A stretch of DNA of 39,221 nucleotides from Methylobacterium sp. E-066. GTDB lineage: Bacteria; Pseudomonadota; Alphaproteobacteria; Rhizobiales; Beijerinckiaceae. The translations under genes were made by a program, and so were the position numbers. The stretch covers positions 1 to 39,221 of the forward strand of contig NZ_JAKSYO010000085.1 in the NCBI RefSeq assembly GCF_022829635.1, given 5' to 3'. The notes under the pieces are model-generated. The model saw only the letters and a program-made list of their open reading frames with translations, was not told the origin of the DNA and ran no database searches. Shown here piece by piece: positions 15,442 to 23,087 of this stretch (its first letter is position 1; each line of letters starts with the position of its first letter).

Positions 15442-16389
15442 TTAGACTGTATTCGTTGGTGAAAGCGTCTCCTCATCGCACGGCGTCAGGGCAGCGCGCA
15501 CGTGCTCCCGGAAGACCTGGACCCGCGCTGGCAGGTCGCGCCCGGCCAGGGTCACGGCGCGCAGGGCTGCCCCCCGCCTCGCCCAGGGGGCGAGCACGCG
15601 CACGAGCTGGCCCGCCGCGACCGCCCGGGCGGCCACGAGGCTCGGGATATGGCCGATCCCGGCACCGACCAGGGTCAGGCGGTGGACGGTGGAGAAGTCG
15701 CTGACCCGGATGGCGGGGTTCAGGACGAGCTGCTCGGCCCGGCCCTGCCCGTCGGTGAGGGAGAGGGCACCCCCGCCGGTCCGCTCCCGGGGGAGGATCA
15801 GGTCGTGGTCGTGCAACCCGGCCAGCTCGGTCGGTGCCGGGCGGCGCAGCAGGTAGGCGGGGGCGGCGTAGAGGGCCACCGACAGGGTCGCCAGGACGAC
15901 GGCCCGGTAGCCGGTCTCCTCCGCACCGCCGAGCCGCAGGGCGAGGTCGATCCGGTTGGCTGCGAGGTCGAGGCGGGTATCGGTGTTCAGCATCTCGACC
16001 GTGATCTGCGGGTAGGCTGCCCGGAAGCTCGCGATGATTTCCGGCATCACCTCGATCCCGAAATCGATCGAGGTGGTCATCCGCAGGTGCCCGGCCGGCA
16101 CCGTCTGGGCGTCGCGGGCGGTCTCGGCCGCCGCGTCGAGCAGCGCCAGGCTCTCATGGGCCTTGGCGTAGAAGGCGAGCCCCTCCGCGGTGGGCGAGAC
16201 CGCCCGCGAGGTCCGCGCCATCAGCCGGGCGCCGAGCGCCTGCTCCAGCCGGGACAGGCGCCGGCTGACGCTGCCCTTGGTCTCCCGCAGGCTGGCGGCC
16301 GCGGCCGTGACGGTGCCGAGATCGACGACCGTGCAGAAGGCGCGCACGTCGTCGAGGCTGCCGTGGAAGGTTTCCGATTTCGCAACCAT
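15442..16389 (-). CDS. LysR family transcriptional regulator
   Basis: The 315-residue protein has the LysR helix-turn-helix (LDDVRAFCTVVDLGTVTAAAASLRETKGSVSRRLSRLEQALGARLMARTSRAVSPTAEG, about residues 10-68) and a periplasmic-binding-fold effector domain with the usual LRMTTSIDFGIEVMP hinge and GIGHIPSLVA near the end. The ATG at 16389 follows family length. It is divergent from the YceI-cytochrome b561-YceI operon with 124 bases between, which makes that operon the likely target. The effector is unknown. Confidence 0.93.
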   Translation of the reverse strand: MVAKSETFHGSLDDVRAFCTVVDLGTVTAAAASLRETKGSVSRRLSRLEQALGARLMARTSRAVSPTAEGLAFYAKAHESLALLDAAAETARDAQTVPAGHLRMTTSIDFGIEVMPEIIASFRAAYPQITVEMLNTDTRLDLAANRIDLALRLGGAEETGYRAVVLATLSVALYAAPAYLLRRPAPTELAGLHDHDLILPRERTGGGALSLTDGQGRAEQLVLNPAIRVSDFSTVHRLTLVGAGIGHIPSLVAARAVAAGQLVRVLAPWARRGAALRAVTLAGRDLPARVQVFREHVRAALTPCDEETLSPTNTV

Positions 16390-16513
16390 GGGGTTCCGGA
16401 TAGCAGGCTCAACCGCGGCCGTGAACGGGTCTAGACGGACGTGGCTGTGCGCCGGACCGAGTCGACCGTCCCAATCGGCCGTCACACCCGCCGTCCTCAT
16501 CTGGGAGAATCCC

Positions 16514-17122
16514 TTGAAGTCGCTTCTCGCCTCCGGCCTTCTGGCCCTCCTCGTCGCCACCCCGGCCCTGTCCCAGACCCCGGCGACCCGCGACCCGGCC
16601 CAGATCCAGGCCGGCACCTATGCGGTCGATCCGAATCACACCCAGGTCGGCTGGCGGGTCTCCCATATGGGCTTCTCGAACTATGCCGGCGGCTTCTCGG
16701 ACGTGTCCGGCACCCTCGACCTGCAGCCGAAGAACCCGGCGGCCGCGAAGCTCACGATCAAGATCCCGGTCGCCTCGGTAACCACGACCAGCGCCAAGCT
16801 CACCGACGAGCTGAAGGGCGACCAGTGGCTCGACGCGGCCAAGTACCCCGACATCACCTTCGTCTCGACCAAGGTCGCCCCCGAGGGCAAGGACAAGGCG
16901 AAGGTCACCGGCAACCTGACGCTCCACGGCGTGACCAAGCCGGTGACGCTGGACGTCACCCTGGTCGGAGCCGGCGTGAATCCGCTGAGCAAGAAGGTCA
17001 CGGTCGGCTTCGACGCCACCGGCACGGTTAAGCGCTCCGAGTTCGGGGTGAAGACCTACGTGCCGCTGATCGGCGACGACCTGCACCTGACCATCGCGGG
17101 CGCCTTCGAGCGGCAGGACTGA
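16514..17122 (+). CDS. YceI family periplasmic protein, first copy
   Basis: A 202-residue exported protein. Signal peptide LKSLLASGLLALLVATPALS, then the YceI beta-barrel: GTYAVDPNHTQVGWRVSHMGFSNYAGGFSDVSGTLDL, VASVTTTSAKLTDELKGDQWLDAAKYPDITFVS, GNLTLHGVTKPVTLDVTL, and a final FGVKTYVPLIGDDLHLTI. YceI proteins enclose a long isoprenoid or quinone-like ligand. The start is TTG at 16514 with GGGAGA 5-6 bases upstream. It leads an operon with cytochrome b561 and a second YceI, divergent from the LysR gene. Confidence 0.92.
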   Translation: MKSLLASGLLALLVATPALSQTPATRDPAQIQAGTYAVDPNHTQVGWRVSHMGFSNYAGGFSDVSGTLDLQPKNPAAAKLTIKIPVASVTTTSAKLTDELKGDQWLDAAKYPDITFVSTKVAPEGKDKAKVTGNLTLHGVTKPVTLDVTLVGAGVNPLSKKVTVGFDATGTVKRSEFGVKTYVPLIGDDLHLTIAGAFERQD

Positions 17123-17150
17123 CCCGGAACTCCGGGGCGGGAGGATGGTC

Positions 17151-17759
17151 ATGGCACCCGATGCAGCGGCGCGGCGCTACTCCGCGGTGGCCATCCTGCT
17201 GCACTGGGCGAGCGCGCTCGGCGTGCTCGCCCTGATCGGCATGGGCCTGACCATGACCCATGCGGGCTTAAGCCCGATGCGCCTGTTCCCGCTCTACCAG
17301 TGGCACAAGTCGGTCGGGATCACGGTGCTGATCCTGACCGGTCTGCGCCTCGCCTGGCGGCTGGCCCACCGGCCGCCGCCCTATCCGGCAAGCATGGCGG
17401 CCCGGGAACGCCGGGCGGCGGGAGCGGCCCACGGCGCCCTGTACGGTCTCCTCGTCGGGCTGCCGCTCACCGGCTGGGCCGTGGTCTCGCTCTCGCCGTT
17501 CAACATCCCGACTTTGCTGTACGGGCTCGTGCCCTGGCCGCACCTGCCGCTGGCCCCGCTGCTCGCCGACCCGGCGGGCGCGGAGGGGCTGGTCAAGGCG
17601 CTGCACGCCTATGGAGCCTGGTTCCTGACCGCGCTCCTGGTGCTGCACGTCGCGGCAGCGCTGCGCCACCATCTCATCCTGCGCGACGGCGTGCTGTGGC
17701 GGATGCTGCCGGGCCGCCGCATGGCGACGCTCTCTGAGCCCCTGGAATCCACCCGATGA
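17151..17759 (+). CDS. Cytochrome b561
   Basis: A 202-residue inner-membrane protein with four hydrophobic segments and the heme-ligand histidines of bacterial cytochrome b561: AILLHWASALGVLALIG, LYQWHKSVGITVLIL, GALYGLLVGLPLTGW and LHAYGAWFLTALLVLHVAAALRHH. It should pass electrons between quinol and a periplasmic partner. ATG at 17151 has GGGAGG at the right distance (6 bases); the ATG at 17145 abuts that site and is less likely. It sits between two YceI genes and overlaps the second by 4 bases. Confidence 0.92.
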   Translation: MAPDAAARRYSAVAILLHWASALGVLALIGMGLTMTHAGLSPMRLFPLYQWHKSVGITVLILTGLRLAWRLAHRPPPYPASMAARERRAAGAAHGALYGLLVGLPLTGWAVVSLSPFNIPTLLYGLVPWPHLPLAPLLADPAGAEGLVKALHAYGAWFLTALLVLHVAAALRHHLILRDGVLWRMLPGRRMATLSEPLESTR

Positions 17760-18346
17760 CGTTGCGCCGCCTGCTTTCCGCTGTGTGCCTGTCGGCCGCC
17801 CTGTCGGGCGCCGGATTCCCGGCTGCCGCCGCCGAGTGGGCGGTGGATCCGGCCAAAAGCGCGATCCGGTTCTCGGGCGTGCAGGTCGGGACGCCGTTCT
17901 CCGGACGCTTCGAGCGCTTCGAGGCAAAGGTGGATTTCGATCCCGCCAAGCCCGAGGCAGGCCGCGCCACGGTGCTGGTCGACTTGAGCAGCGCCCGCAC
18001 CGGCGACGCCCAGCGCGACACGGCGCTGCCCCAGAAGGACTGGTTCGACGTGGCGAGCGCCGGCCAGGCCCGGTTCGAGGCGACCCGCTTCGTCGACAAG
18101 GGCCGGGGCGACTACGAGGCCATCGGCGAACTGACGATCCGCGGCACGAAACGCCCGCTGACGCTGCCCTTCCACCTGTCGCTCGAAGGCGGCCAAGCGC
18201 ATGCCACCGGGCATGTCGGGCTCGTCCGCACCGATTTCGGTGTCGGCCAGGGCGCCTGGGCCTCCGGACAATGGGTCGCCCTCGAAGTCGGGGTCGATAT
18301 CGATCTCGTCGCCACGACCCGGTCCGCTCCGGCCGAGGGTCACTGA
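17756..18346 (+). CDS. YceI family periplasmic protein, second copy
   Basis: A 196-residue exported protein: signal peptide at residues 1-26 (ending FPAAAAE), then WAVDPAKSAIRFSGVQVGTPFSGRFERFEAKVDFDP, ALPQKDWFDVASAGQARFEATRF, GELTIRGTKRPLTLPFHL and RTDFGVGQGAW. The barrel pattern is that of YceI, but residues are quite different from the first copy, so the two may hold different ligands. Its ATG overlaps the cytochrome b561 stop (ATGA). In E. coli a b561 gene (yceJ) and yceI form the same pair. Confidence 0.92.
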   Translation: MTLRRLLSAVCLSAALSGAGFPAAAAEWAVDPAKSAIRFSGVQVGTPFSGRFERFEAKVDFDPAKPEAGRATVLVDLSSARTGDAQRDTALPQKDWFDVASAGQARFEATRFVDKGRGDYEAIGELTIRGTKRPLTLPFHLSLEGGQAHATGHVGLVRTDFGVGQGAWASGQWVALEVGVDIDLVATTRSAPAEGH

Positions 18347-18362
18347 CCGGTCCCGTCGCTTC

Positions 18363-18947
18363 CTACGATCCCGGCTGGTCCTCGGACCCGGTGCCGAGCG
18401 CCCGCTGCACCATCACGCTGTCAGACCAGCGGCCGTACTTGAACCCCACCGCCTTCAGGAGGCCGACGCGGGCGAATCCGCAGGTCTCGTGGAGGCGTAA
18501 GGACGCCGCGTTCTGCGCGTCGATGTATCCGATCATCTGCCGGTAGCCGCCCGCCGCGCAGGCCTCGATCAGGGCCGGCAGGAGGCGGCGCCCGATCCCG
18601 GCATGGAGGTGGTCGGGATGCACGTAGATCGAGTGCTTGAGGGTGTAGCGATAGGCCGGGCGCTTCCGGAACGGCACCGCGTAGGCGTAGCCCGCCACCT
18701 GGCCGCCGCGCTCGGCGACGAGGTGGGGCAGGCGCTTCTTGCGCATGGTCTTGCGCCGCCGCTTCAGGTCGTCGGGCAGCAGGCGCGCCTCGTCGTCGAA
18801 ATCGGCGACGTTGCCGACGCCCTTGCCGATATGGTGCTCGTAGATCGCCACCATGGCCTCGACATCCGCGTCCGAGGAGGCGCGGATGATGATGTCCGGG
18901 CTCGGCCGGGCCGGGATCGGGGCGCCCTCCTCGGGCTCGATCTCCAT
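18363..18947 (-). CDS. GNAT family N-acetyltransferase
   Basis: The 194-residue enzyme has the GNAT fold: IIIRASSDADVEAMVAIYEHHI at the start, GYAYAVPFRKRPAYRYTLKHSIYVHPDHLHAGIGRRLLPALIEAC (acetyl-CoA loop H-A-G-I-G-R, about residues 113-125) and MIGYIDAQNAASLRLHETCGFARVGLLKAVGFKYGRW. The last part is typical of the phosphinothricin/methionine-sulfone acetyltransferase-like group. The ATG overlaps the decarboxylase stop (TGATG), so the two proteins are made together. That coupling suggests the substrate could be the decarboxylase product, a polyamine or related amine, but this is inference. Confidence 0.88.
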   Translation of the reverse strand: MEIEPEEGAPIPARPSPDIIIRASSDADVEAMVAIYEHHIGKGVGNVADFDDEARLLPDDLKRRRKTMRKKRLPHLVAERGGQVAGYAYAVPFRKRPAYRYTLKHSIYVHPDHLHAGIGRRLLPALIEACAAGGYRQMIGYIDAQNAASLRLHETCGFARVGLLKAVGFKYGRWSDSVMVQRALGTGSEDQPGS

Positions 18948-21292
18948 CAGGCGCCGTCCCGCACGACGTAGGTGTGGAAGCGGATCCGCCCGTCCGGCTC
19001 GACCTCGCGGTAGACCCCCTGGATCTCGGCCTCGAAGCCGGGGAACAGGTTGGCCGAGGCCTCGAACATCTTGAAATAGTCGAGCATCGGCTTGGCGCGG
19101 TCGTCCAGGCGTTCCCCCGGCAGGACCGTGCCGATCCCCGGCGGATAGACCAGCATCAGGGTCGTGGCGATGCGCCCCTCGGCCTCGGCGATCGGCACGT
19201 AATCGACCTTGTTGCGAGTCAGCATCTGGGCGGCCTTCTTGGGCGGCATCACCATCTCGGGCAGGTGCTCGGGGGCGAATTGCCGGCGCTGGAGCGCGGA
19301 GGTGCCGGCCTCCCGGTGGAAGGCGTGGAACTCGGCGCAGAGGTCGCGCAGGCGCACCCCGCGGTAGCGGTTGGGCCGGCGGTTGACGAATTCCGGCATG
19401 GCCTCCTCGAGCGGCACGTTGTCGTCGTGGAGCCGCTTGAAGGCGACGAGGCCCGAGATCAGGGTCCCGGCCTTCGAGGATTCGACGCCGGGCGTCAGCA
19501 GGAAGAGCAGCGAGTTCAGGTCGTTCTTCTCGGCGACGATCCGGTTCTCACGCAGGTATTGGGCCACGATCGGCGCCGGCACGCCGTGGTCGGCATAGGC
19601 TCCGGTCCGCCGGTCGAAGCCCGGGGTGAGCACCGTCAGCTTGTTCGGGTCGGTGATCGCGTAGCCCGGGGCGACATGGGTGAACCCGTGCCAGCGGGCG
19701 CCGGGCTTCAGTTCCCAGTGCCGCGGGTCGGCGGCGAGCTCGTCGGTGGGCACCTTTTCCCAGGGCATCTCGGTCCCGTCGGCGTTGCTGGTCACGTCCG
19801 GCACGAACGGGTCGAAGAACCAGCGCCGCAGCGGGTCGGCCTCGTGTTCCTCGAACTCCCGCCGGATCGCCCGGACCTTCTTGCGCCACTCGATCCCGAG
19901 CCGGATCGTGTCGTCCCACAGGATCATGCCCGAGCGCCCCTTCATCATCTGGGCGCCGACATCCAGGGAGGCGAAGAGCGGGTAGAACGGCGAGGTCGAG
20001 GCGTGGACCAGAAAGCTCTCGTTCAGGCGCTTGTGCTCGACCCGCCGGGTCTGGCCGCGGATATGGCCGTCGCGGGTGTGGATCTGCGAGGCCTGCGAGA
20101 AGCTCGCGAGCTGCTTGTGGGTCGATTGCGTGGCGACGATGCCCGGCGAGGTCTCGTCGAGCCCGGTGAGGCCCATGGCGAAGCGGCGGGCGTAGAGCGG
20201 GTGGAACTTCATGAAGCCCGCCCAGGCCTCGTCGAACAGGATATAGTCGCAGAGGTGGCCGATCTTCTCCAGGATCTCCTGCGCGTCGTAGATCGTGCCG
20301 TCGTAGGTGCATTGCTCGATCACCGCGACCCGGAACGGCCGCTCCCGGCGCCAGGCCTCCGGGTCGGTGACCAGCGGGTTGCGGCGGATCTTCTCGCGGA
20401 TACGCGTCTCGTCCAGGGCCTCGTGGTAGATCGGACCGATCAAGCCGTAGGCGTTCCGGTCCGTTTCCAAAAAAATCGGGATGCCGCCGCCCAGGAACAG
20501 GGCGCCGTGATGGGCCGCCTTGTGGTTGTTGCGGTCGAATAGAACGAGATCGTCCTCGGCCACAAGCGAGGACAGCACGATCTTGTTGGAGGCCGAAGTG
20601 CCGTTGAGGACGAAGTAGGTTTTTTCCGCCCCGAAGATCTTGGCGGCCTCCTTCTGGGCCTTGAGCGCCGGACCCTCGTGGGTCAGCAGATCGCCGAGAT
20701 CGAGCACCGAATTGTCGAGGTCGTCGCGGAAGATCGCTTCGCCGAGATGCTCGACGAAGATCCGCCCGATCGGCGAGCGGTTATAAAAAATGCCGCCGTT
20801 ATGGCCCGGGCAGGTCCAGAGCTGGTTGCCCTTCTCGGCATAGTCGACCAGGGCGCCGAAGAACGGCGTCTTCAGCGTCTGGGCATATTGCGTCACCCGG
20901 CTGACCAGGCCGCGGGCGATGAATTCGGGCGTCTCCTCCGCGAGGAAGATGTAGCCGTCGATGAAGTCCAGGAGCTCGACCGGGATGTCCTCCAGCCGCT
21001 TGCGGCGGACCATGATGACGATCGGCATCTCCAGGCCGCGCTTGCGCATCATGTCGATGAGCGCGGCGGCCTTGCCGTCGAGGCCGCGCTTGCCCCAGTC
21101 GACCACCATGCAGCCGATGGCGGCATCGGTCTGCACGGCGATGGCCGCGTCCTCGACGCGCCGAGCCCGCACCACCTCGAAGCCGCGATTCTCCACCGCG
21201 GCCACGATCTGGGCGACCCGCGCGCCCTCCAGGTCGTCCGGATCGAAGGCGGGGGCGCACATCAGAACTGTGAAGCGACGGTGGAAATCCAT
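18947..21292 (-). CDS. Orn/Lys/Arg decarboxylase (PLP-dependent, fold type I)
   Basis: The 781-residue protein has the N-terminal wing domain of inducible-type basic amino acid decarboxylases (residues 1-140), the large PLP domain and the C-terminal domain. Visible active-site features are CPGHNGG (161-167), NGTSASNK (230-237), DRNNHKA (253-259), FDEAW (353-357) and QSTHKQL with the PLP lysine at Lys393. It decarboxylates arginine, lysine or ornithine to agmatine, cadaverine or putrescine; the preference cannot be read. These enzymes often form decamers and help with polyamine supply or acid resistance. No antiporter gene is adjacent; the coupled GNAT gene is the only partner. Confidence 0.93.
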   Translation of the reverse strand: MDFHRRFTVLMCAPAFDPDDLEGARVAQIVAAVENRGFEVVRARRVEDAAIAVQTDAAIGCMVVDWGKRGLDGKAAALIDMMRKRGLEMPIVIMVRRKRLEDIPVELLDFIDGYIFLAEETPEFIARGLVSRVTQYAQTLKTPFFGALVDYAEKGNQLWTCPGHNGGIFYNRSPIGRIFVEHLGEAIFRDDLDNSVLDLGDLLTHEGPALKAQKEAAKIFGAEKTYFVLNGTSASNKIVLSSLVAEDDLVLFDRNNHKAAHHGALFLGGGIPIFLETDRNAYGLIGPIYHEALDETRIREKIRRNPLVTDPEAWRRERPFRVAVIEQCTYDGTIYDAQEILEKIGHLCDYILFDEAWAGFMKFHPLYARRFAMGLTGLDETSPGIVATQSTHKQLASFSQASQIHTRDGHIRGQTRRVEHKRLNESFLVHASTSPFYPLFASLDVGAQMMKGRSGMILWDDTIRLGIEWRKKVRAIRREFEEHEADPLRRWFFDPFVPDVTSNADGTEMPWEKVPTDELAADPRHWELKPGARWHGFTHVAPGYAITDPNKLTVLTPGFDRRTGAYADHGVPAPIVAQYLRENRIVAEKNDLNSLLFLLTPGVESSKAGTLISGLVAFKRLHDDNVPLEEAMPEFVNRRPNRYRGVRLRDLCAEFHAFHREAGTSALQRRQFAPEHLPEMVMPPKKAAQMLTRNKVDYVPIAEAEGRIATTLMLVYPPGIGTVLPGERLDDRAKPMLDYFKMFEASANLFPGFEAEIQGVYREVEPDGRIRFHTYVVRDGA

Positions 21293-21388
21293 GGAGCCCC
21301 TCTCAGCCTTGCAAGCAGCGAGTGGCTTTCTGGCCCATCTGCGACGATTGCATGACAGCGCGCCGGATGGCGGCGGAAACAGGCCGTC

Positions 21389-22174
21389 TCAGACGCCGAT
21401 CGAGGTCCCGATCACCTGAGCCATCGGCCTGATCGCGATCCCCCGGGCCGTGAGGTCGGCGCGCACCTGCGCGGCCATCGCGACGGCCCCTGGCGTGTCG
21501 CCGTGGACGCAGATGCTGTCGATCCGGGCCGGGATGCGCCGCCCGGACAGGCAGAGGATCGCGCGATCCTCCAGCATCCGCACGACGCGCCCGGCCGCCT
21601 CGACCGGATCGTGCAGCACCGCCCCCGGGAGTTTTCGCGAGACCAGGTTGCCGTTATCGGCGTAAGTCCGGTCGGCGTAGATCTCCCGGGCCAGGGGCAG
21701 GCCGAGCCGCTCGCCCGCCCGCTCGGTCTCGAGGCCGGGCATCACCACGAAGATCAGGTCGCGGTCCAGCGTCCGGACCGCCCGGGCCACCGCCAGGGCG
21801 AGGTCCGCATCCTCGTTGGCGATGTTGCCGAGCGCCCCGTGGGTCTTCACGTGCCGCACCGGGCAGCCGGCATCCTGGGCGAGCGCCAGCAGGGCGCCGA
21901 CCTGGTAGAGCACGGCCTTCTCGACATCGGCCGGGCGCTCGCCATGGATCGGGCGCCGGCCGAAGCCCCAGAGATCGAGGAAGCCCGGATGGGCTCCCGC
22001 CTGCACGCCGTTCGCTGCGGCGAGCGTCAGGGTCTCGTGCATCACCAGCGGGTCGCCGGCGTGGAAGCCGCAGGCGATGTTGGCCGAACTGGCGACCGCC
22101 AGCATCCCGGCATCGTCGCCCAGGCGATAGACGCCGAAGCCTTCGCCCATGTCGCAGTTCAGGTCGACGATCAT
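21389..22174 (-). CDS. pxpA: LamB/YcsF family 5-oxoprolinase subunit A
   Basis: The 261-residue protein begins MIVDLNCDMGEGFGVYRLGDD and has ANIACGFHAGDPLVM, GAHPGFLDLWGFGRR, HVKTHGALGNIA and ICVHGDTPGAVAMA, all diagnostic of PxpA (YcsF). PxpA works with PxpB and PxpC in the ATP-dependent opening of 5-oxoproline to glutamate. The pxpB and pxpC genes, usually neighbours, are not in this window, so it is an orphan here. It follows the decarboxylase operon's promoter region and appears to be a separate unit. Confidence 0.93.
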   Translation of the reverse strand: MIVDLNCDMGEGFGVYRLGDDAGMLAVASSANIACGFHAGDPLVMHETLTLAAANGVQAGAHPGFLDLWGFGRRPIHGERPADVEKAVLYQVGALLALAQDAGCPVRHVKTHGALGNIANEDADLALAVARAVRTLDRDLIFVVMPGLETERAGERLGLPLAREIYADRTYADNGNLVSRKLPGAVLHDPVEAAGRVVRMLEDRAILCLSGRRIPARIDSICVHGDTPGAVAMAAQVRADLTARGIAIRPMAQVIGTSIGV

Positions 22175-22273
22175 CCGGGTCCCTCGAAAGCGCGGCGGCT
22201 TCGCGCATTCAAGGGTCGGACCAGCCGGCGTCTCGGGATACGGAAGCGGCCCTCTAATGCAGCGGGTACCGGC

Positions 22274-22708
22274 TCAGAATATCGTCGGTCCGCTGAACGG
22301 CCTTGTCGTACTTGCAGGCGTCTTGCAGGCGTAGAGAGCAGCGGTGGTGCCGCTGCCGTTGTTCCACTCGCTGAAGGTGAGGTCGCCGCAATCGGCGTCC
22401 CGGAAGGCGATCCGGGCGCGCTGGGCCGCAGTGAACTGGGCCTTCCAGGCGGCCTTGGAATCCTGCGGGCGGTCATCCTGGTCGATGATCGACAGAACCT
22501 TCTTGTAGGCCGCGTTGAGCTTCGCGTCGGCCGCGTCGAGGGCCTTGTGCAGGCAGGCCTGGGTCTCGGGTGTCGCGGTGGCGGCCTGGCACAGCTTTAC
22601 CGAAGGCTGATCGGCCTGCGCACCCATAGAGGGAAGTACGCAGGCCCAGAGCGCGACGAGGACGAGGATCCCGGCCGGGCGGGCCACTGTGAATGGCCTC
22701 GGACGCAT
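22274..22708 (-). CDS. LprI/DUF1311-like secreted protein with frameshifted C-terminus
   Basis: A 144-residue exported protein: signal peptide (VARPAGILVLVALWACVLPSMGAQA) and a domain with CQAATATPETQACLHKALDAADAKLNAAYKKVL, WKAQFTAAQRARIAFRDADCGDL, which matches the LprI-N/DUF1311 group of periplasmic lysozyme-inhibitor-like proteins. An 11-bp perfect tandem duplication (CTTGCAGGCGT at 22311-22321 and 22322-22332 on the plus strand) shifts the frame near the end. As read it ends ACKTPASTTRPFSGPTIF. Removing one copy restores ACKYDKAVQRTDDILSRYPLH and a stop at 22254-22256, a far more protein-like tail. The conserved body is intact, so the protein may still work. Confidence 0.8.
   Translation of the reverse strand: MRPRPFTVARPAGILVLVALWACVLPSMGAQADQPSVKLCQAATATPETQACLHKALDAADAKLNAAYKKVLSIIDQDDRPQDSKAAWKAQFTAAQRARIAFRDADCGDLTFSEWNNGSGTTAALYACKTPASTTRPFSGPTIF
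22311..22332. repeat. 11-bp perfect tandem duplication
   Basis: CTTGCAGGCGT is present twice head to tail inside the LprI-like gene. Being 11 bases long it changes the reading frame, and deleting one copy restores a plausible C-terminus. Confidence 0.95.
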
Positions 22709-23087
22709 CGTGGACTCTCCGGGGGCAGATCGGTCCGACGCGCGCGAGCGGCCGGACGGCGGCACGCTGACCGGGAAGGTATGAACACTTTTTTGGCATG
22801 CCGGGTGATCCGCGCCCGTCGAGCCCATCACGAGCCAGTCCATTCCGATAATCGGGCCAACGGAAGTGCCGTATTTATTGGATAATCGCGTATTATTGGA
22901 ACACAAGATCGACTATACAAATATCATAAAATTATTTGCTGTGATTTTTGTCTTCCAGAACATTATTTTAATGTAATAAGTCTAAATTTAATCCGAAGTA
23001 TATAATCCATAATTTCGTTGACGACTCGATCACATCATGGAACGGCGGCTCTGACCGTTTCTGTGCTGGGCTATCGAGCCGTCAAAG
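22709..23087. other. Intergenic region with an AT-rich island
   Basis: It holds the promoters of the LprI-like gene and of the TonB-dependent receptor. From about 22870 to 23030 the DNA is strikingly AT-rich (13 G/C in the 60 bases 22921-22980). No gene is supported. Confidence 0.8.
22960..23006 (+). promoter_or_regulatory. Receptor promoter with inverted-repeat operator candidate
   Basis: A consensus -10 box TATAAT lies at 23001-23006. Upstream is the inverted repeat ACATTA-TTT-TAATGT (22960-22974), roughly 40 to 55 bases before the expected start of transcription at about 23013. That position fits a regulator controlling the TonB-dependent receptor, probably by iron. The repeat does not match the Irr (ICE) or RirA boxes that I know. 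Confidence 0.5.

Noticed and set aside
18974..20542. Long plus-strand frame opposite the decarboxylase
   Set aside because: It is an antisense shadow of a clear gene, with Val/Asp/Gly/Arg-rich composition and no family resemblance.
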